The position numbers were made by a program, and so were the translations under genes. Shown here one piece after another: positions 16,749 through 19,163 of a stretch of 19,163 nucleotides of DNA. The notes beneath the pieces were generated by a model that saw nothing but the letters and a program-made list of their open reading frames with translations, had not been told where the DNA came from and made no database searches. The DNA lies in assembly GCA_934661765.1 (NCBI GenBank), contig CAKUJT010000048.1, forward strand, positions 1-19,163, in the 5' to 3' direction. This DNA is from an uncultured Senegalimassilia sp. GTDB taxonomy: Bacteria > Actinomycetota > Coriobacteriia > Coriobacteriales > Eggerthellaceae. Within the stretch, counting starts at the first letter, position 1. Each line of letters begins with the position of its first letter.

Positions 16749-17877
16749 GATCCCTCTCTCTTTCTGCCACACTTCCATTGTGCGCCTGCTGTATATAATC
16801 TTTTATAAATTTATCATTTGCTCCTTTTTGCGATACTTTACTTTTCTCCGTTTCTTTTCTTTCCTTCTTCAGCTTTTTCCCTGAGATTCCAGATGGCTTG
16901 AATACCGGCTGCTGATCTTTGATATTTTTGAATTCGATATGCAGTTCATCAGCCAGCTTCGACAACTGTTTTCTATATTCATCTGATTCAAGAACGCTTT
17001 GCTTCTGCTCACTAAGCGCACCTACGATGATATGATCTTCCACTTCTATACCTAAAAGTTTTCCGGCATTTTGCATCCTGATCGTCGTATATATGTCTGA
17101 AAAACTCGGGTCAGTACTGCCGGACGGGTGATTATGCATAAGGATTACGGATGTCGCACCGGTAAGCAGAGGGACTTTAAATATCTCTCTCGGTTCTGAA
17201 ACTGCTTCTGACAGGCTCCCCTGTGAAACCATATTCGCATTGACAGGCTCACCGTTTCGAAGCGATATGACATATAAAGCTTCTCTATCCATATATGCAA
17301 TATCCTTTGCCACCATATCTACAGCACTTTCTTTTGATACAGGCGTTTTTTCTCCGCTTTCAAAAAAGCGTTCAGTTTCAAACCCCACTCTAACAAGATC
17401 CTGGCTCTTTCCTGAATCTAGATCAAGCCTTTTTACCGTGCTCTGGATATTGCTGCCATCCTTTAGATCATCCATTATCCCTTTCGAAAGATAGCTTTTG
17501 CAACCTGCTGATCTGGAAATACACACATGATCGACCAGCGTTATGCTGCAAAGCTGAAGGGCATATTTATATCTGCTTGTAAGAAGTTTCATATCATCAG
17601 TTATATCTACATTACTTATCATCACACTCGCTGCAGCATTTGAAAGTATGGCAGCTGATATGACTTCTCTTACATTTCTAAAAGTCTCGATATCTCCAAA
17701 CTGCACATTGATCACCTGGCCTTTTGTATTGAGATTCAAAAGGCCAGCTGTACCTTGTGGTCTTTGCCGCATTTCTTCTGCAAATAAAAAAGCCACATCT
17801 ATAGATGCAGCTATCGGTGTCCTGCTGTGCAGCTCTTTATTTTTAAGTCTGCTTCTCACTACCTGAAGTTTACTCAT
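16738..17877 (-). CDS. RadC/JAB-domain protein with degenerate plus intact JAB modules and a PVFKP tail
   Basis: This 379-aa protein contains two RadC-like modules. The C-terminal one (about 198-286) has the metal motif HNHPSG at 248-253 with a downstream Asp261 (SFSDIYTT), then GKLLGIEVEDHIIVG. The N-terminal one (about 42-121) aligns with it by eye (LNLNTKGQVI, REVISAAILSNAAASVMISN, LVDHVCIS) but lacks the His-x-His-Pro motif and is probably non-catalytic. The biochemical role of RadC proteins is unsettled, but they are frequent on mobile elements. The tail has PVFKP at 324-328, then 51 basic residues ending in Glu-Lys. The start at 17877 overlaps the stop of the 56-aa gene by eight bases (ATGAGTAA). 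An upstream ATG at 17934 has no ribosome site. Confidence 0.88.
   Translation of the reverse strand: MSKLQVVRSRLKNKELHSRTPIAASIDVAFLFAEEMRQRPQGTAGLLNLNTKGQVINVQFGDIETFRNVREVISAAILSNAAASVMISNVDITDDMKLLTSRYKYALQLCSITLVDHVCISRSAGCKSYLSKGIMDDLKDGSNIQSTVKRLDLDSGKSQDLVRVGFETERFFESGEKTPVSKESAVDMVAKDIAYMDREALYVISLRNGEPVNANMVSQGSLSEAVSEPREIFKVPLLTGATSVILMHNHPSGSTDPSFSDIYTTIRMQNAGKLLGIEVEDHIIVGALSEQKQSVLESDEYRKQLSKLADELHIEFKNIKDQQPVFKPSGISGKKLKKERKETEKSKVSQKGANDKFIKDYIQQAHNGSVAERERDHEK
16741..16908 (-). other. Shared PxFKP...EK C-terminal tail, RadC copy
   Basis: These are codons 324-379 of the RadC protein. PVFKP is followed by SGIS and a Lys/Glu-rich stretch longer than in the other two proteins (51 residues), again ending in Glu-Lys and stop. 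At DNA level the motif (CCGGTATTCAAGCC) is nearly the same as in the ArdC-like and HipA-like genes. Confidence 0.65.
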
Positions 17878-18040
17878 TCTCCTGACCTTCCATACTTCTT
17901 TTATACTGCTCCAGCTTATCTGCATGCTTTTCATAAAGCTTTGCGATCACATCATCATCAAGATCCATTTGAAACAGCGTATTTTCAGATGCTTTACTTT
18001 CCTCTGCCCAGGAATCCAGCGTAACTTTCTTTATCTCCAT
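17870..18040 (-). CDS. Small acidic 56-aa protein at the head of the T4SS run
   Basis: I do not recognise this protein. It is short, helical-looking and acidic, with DLDDDV in the middle and an ELEQYK-type charged C-terminus (about 35-50). It has no membrane segment or DNA-binding motif that I can see. The start at 18040 has a very strong GGAGGGGAGG site seven bases upstream. The open frame extends back to 18091, but that reads through the promoter region, so the shorter form is preferred. It is the first gene after the promoter at 18083-18110 and overlaps RadC by eight bases. It could be a RadC partner or a regulatory peptide of the operon. Confidence 0.75.
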   Translation of the reverse strand: MEIKKVTLDSWAEESKASENTLFQMDLDDDVIAKLYEKHADKLEQYKRSMEGQENE

Positions 18041-18082
18041 ACTACTTCCTCCCCTCCGTTTCACGAGTATCTGTTTTTCTTT

Positions 18083-18110
18083 ATTATACACTAATTCTCA
18101 CACAACGCAA
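18083..18110 (-). promoter_or_regulatory. Sigma-A-type promoter before the 56-aa/RadC/T4SS run
   Basis: On the minus strand TATAAT (18083-18088) is preceded by TTGCGT (18105-18110) with a 16-base spacer, or by TTTGCG with a 17-base spacer. Transcription would start near 18076, giving a leader of about 36 bases that contains the GGAGGGGAGG ribosome site. No strong terminator separates it from the gene before it, so read-through from upstream is also possible. It probably drives genes down to 6167. Confidence 0.68.
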
Positions 18111-18125
18111 ACATTTGTTCTTTTT

Positions 18126-19079
18126 TTATTTTTCTTTTCTTTTTTTGCTTAAAAGATATATTAAAGCTATCACAAGTATGACAAATACGATGACTCCGGC
18201 ACCGATTGCAATTATTTTACCTATACTTGTATTATCTACAGGTTCATATACAGCCACTGCCTCTGCTGTTATATATGAATATGTTATATCTGCCGTATAC
18301 TGACGTGTTGTATCTGCTGTTTCCTTATATGTAGCACGGTAAAAAGGCACCTGCTTGGTTCCTGTGAAACTTGCAGTTCTGACATACTGATCGCCCTGCT
18401 TTACCGGCTGGCTTGTCCATCTGCCGCTGCTGATCTGATATGTATTACCGTTGAGCCCCAGATATGCTTTGACATCTGCTTTATAGTCTCCCCACTCGGG
18501 AGAATTTCCTGAAAGCTCTACGATTTTACCATTGAACATATATTGCGTACTGTCCGGATATGGCGAGTAGAACTTTGCCGGGGCTGAAAACTCTTCTGTC
18601 TTTGAAAGAGCTTCCGTTCCTGCAAGCTGCATCGTGATCTCGATCTGTGTTCCGTCAGAAGAAGGCTTGCTGTCTTTTATCGTTTGCGGTATATCGCTTT
18701 CATTTTTATACTCTATAGTTTTTATTAGCCCTTCTGCATTTACTTCTTTCCACTGCGGCGTTTCTGCCACAAGTGTGACTTCCCTGCCCGATACAGTATC
18801 CTTTAAGGTCTTCGGATACTCTTTCGATCTGCTCGTTACAGACTTTGTCACTTCTTTTGACTTTTTATCATTGATCCTGTATTTCACATCTTTAAACTCA
18901 TACTCTTTGCCGTCTTTATCTATTTTCTCAGGCACATCATACTTTAGATTTGACTTTGACTCTGGATAAAATGTATACGTCTTCGTTATTTCGTTTTCTT
19001 CTTTTGCGAAAGCCGTTGATGTGCTGCCGAAAATCAGAAGCACACATAGCAGCAATACCAGTTTTCTGCTTTTTTTCAA
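18126..19079 (-). CDS. Exported surface protein with C-terminal membrane anchor
   Basis: This 317-aa protein is of no recognised family. It has a clear signal peptide (basic start, hydrophobic core about 7-17, cleavage after AFA near residue 25). A long Lys/Thr/Tyr-rich, probably beta-sandwich region (about 26-285) follows, then a C-terminal transmembrane helix (about 287-310) with a basic stop-transfer KKRKEK. There is no LPxTG motif, so anchoring is by the membrane helix. The start codon is TTG at 19077-19079, supported by GAGGAGG seven bases upstream and by the signal peptide beginning exactly there. It may be a cell-contact, exclusion or channel-associated protein; position next to the T4SS run is the only clue. 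Confidence 0.85.
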   Translation of the reverse strand: MKKSRKLVLLLCVLLIFGSTSTAFAKEENEITKTYTFYPESKSNLKYDVPEKIDKDGKEYEFKDVKYRINDKKSKEVTKSVTSRSKEYPKTLKDTVSGREVTLVAETPQWKEVNAEGLIKTIEYKNESDIPQTIKDSKPSSDGTQIEITMQLAGTEALSKTEEFSAPAKFYSPYPDSTQYMFNGKIVELSGNSPEWGDYKADVKAYLGLNGNTYQISSGRWTSQPVKQGDQYVRTASFTGTKQVPFYRATYKETADTTRQYTADITYSYITAEAVAVYEPVDNTSIGKIIAIGAGVIVFVILVIALIYLLSKKRKEK

Positions 19080-19163
19080 ACTTGCACCTCCTCATATAAT
19101 CAAGTGTTTTTTATTGAAAATTCAAGGTTTTTCAACCTTTTATATCTCAGTGAATAAGCCACA
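19080..19163 (-). other. Leader region of the surface-protein gene up to the window edge
   Basis: These 84 bases hold the GAGGAGG ribosome site and a short hairpin (AAGGTT at 19124-19129 pairing with AACCTT at 19134-19139, four-base loop). A TATAAA (minus strand, 19139-19144) could be a -10 box, but its -35 partner would lie at or beyond the edge of the window. No gene is seen here. Confidence 0.4.

Larger units (their letters stand above)
1..19163 (-). mobile_element. Internal segment of a Gram-positive conjugative element (ICE or conjugative plasmid)
   Basis: All supported genes are on the minus strand. They include the core of a type IV secretion system: VirB2-like pilin, VirD4/TraG coupling ATPase, VirB6/TrbL-like and VirB3-like membrane proteins, VirB4 ATPase and an M23 wall hydrolase. 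DNA-handling genes typical of conjugative elements accompany them (SSB, topoisomerase III, ArdC-like, RadC). No relaxase, integrase, oriT, attachment site or replication gene was recognised, so both boundaries are outside the window and the element class is undecided. Many adjacent genes overlap by 1-11 bp. No gene-free stretch exceeds 100 bases. Confidence 0.92.

Noticed and set aside
17878..17934. Longer RadC start at 17934
   Set aside because: No ribosome site is present and the extension lies within the 56-aa gene. The 17877 start gives the usual coupled overlap.
18041..18091. Longer start of the 56-aa protein at 18091
   Set aside because: The extension crosses the -10 box and transcription start of the promoter. 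The GGAGGGGAGG site favours 18040.
19124..19139. AAGGTT/AACCTT hairpin as a terminator of an upstream gene
   Set aside because: It has a six-base stem and no T-run follows on the minus strand. It is too weak to call and lies near the window edge.
1..19163. CRISPR array, tRNA, rRNA, insertion sequence, relaxase, integrase or oriT
   Set aside because: I looked for regular direct repeats, cloverleaf-like segments, transposase or recombinase motifs and relaxase histidine motifs on both strands, and saw nothing supportable.

Overview
The window is a 19-kb internal piece of a conjugative element (an ICE or conjugative plasmid) from a low-GC Gram-positive bacterium, most likely a gut-type Bacillota (Clostridia or Erysipelotrichia). 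The reasons are strong AGGAGG-type ribosome sites, A+T-rich DNA, a Gram-positive-style type IV secretion (T4SS) gene set and an M23 wall hydrolase. Every convincing gene is on the minus strand, so the biological order runs from position 19163 down to 1. No relaxase, integrase, oriT or replication gene is visible. They must lie outside the window, and ICE versus plasmid cannot be decided here.

Layout in transcription order. (1) 19079-18126: exported, C-terminally membrane-anchored surface protein with a TTG start. (2) A sigma-A-type promoter at 18083-18110 precedes a tightly packed run from 18040 to 6167: a 56-aa acidic protein, a tandem RadC/JAB protein, a VirB2-like pilin, the VirD4/TraG coupling ATPase, a VirB6/TrbL-like membrane protein, a VirB3-like protein, a small protein resembling a VirB4 partner or N-domain, the VirB4 ATPase, an M23 peptidase, a small exported protein, SSB, a CpaE/TadZ-like P-loop protein with a degenerate P-loop, and a small membrane protein. 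Many junctions overlap by 1-11 bp, which suggests translational coupling. (3) A HipA-fold kinase gene (6120-4873) has its own extended -10 promoter and its own intrinsic terminator. (4) A 104-aa unknown protein, an ArdC-like antirestriction/zincin protein and topoisomerase III (topB) follow. (5) Last is a membrane-anchored coiled-coil protein, flanked by two copies of an identical 29-bp palindromic repeat.

How it fits together: VirB2/B3/B4/B6/VirD4 plus M23 form the membrane channel and wall-opening machine. SSB, TopB, ArdC and RadC are the DNA-handling and antirestriction proteins expected to act on the transferred strand. The most striking observation is a shared C-terminal tail on three otherwise unrelated proteins, ArdC-like, HipA-like kinase and RadC. 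Each has a P-[VA]-F-K-P motif followed by a charged tail ending in Glu-Lys. In ArdC and HipA the motif lies exactly 23 residues from the C-terminus. I infer that this may be a T4SS translocation tag marking proteins sent into the recipient along with the DNA.

Other unusual points are two large consecutive hairpins inside the 5' coding region of the coupling-protein gene, the second shaped like an intrinsic terminator; a RadC protein built of one degenerate and one intact JAB domain; and a CpaE-like ATPase that has lost its P-loop lysine.
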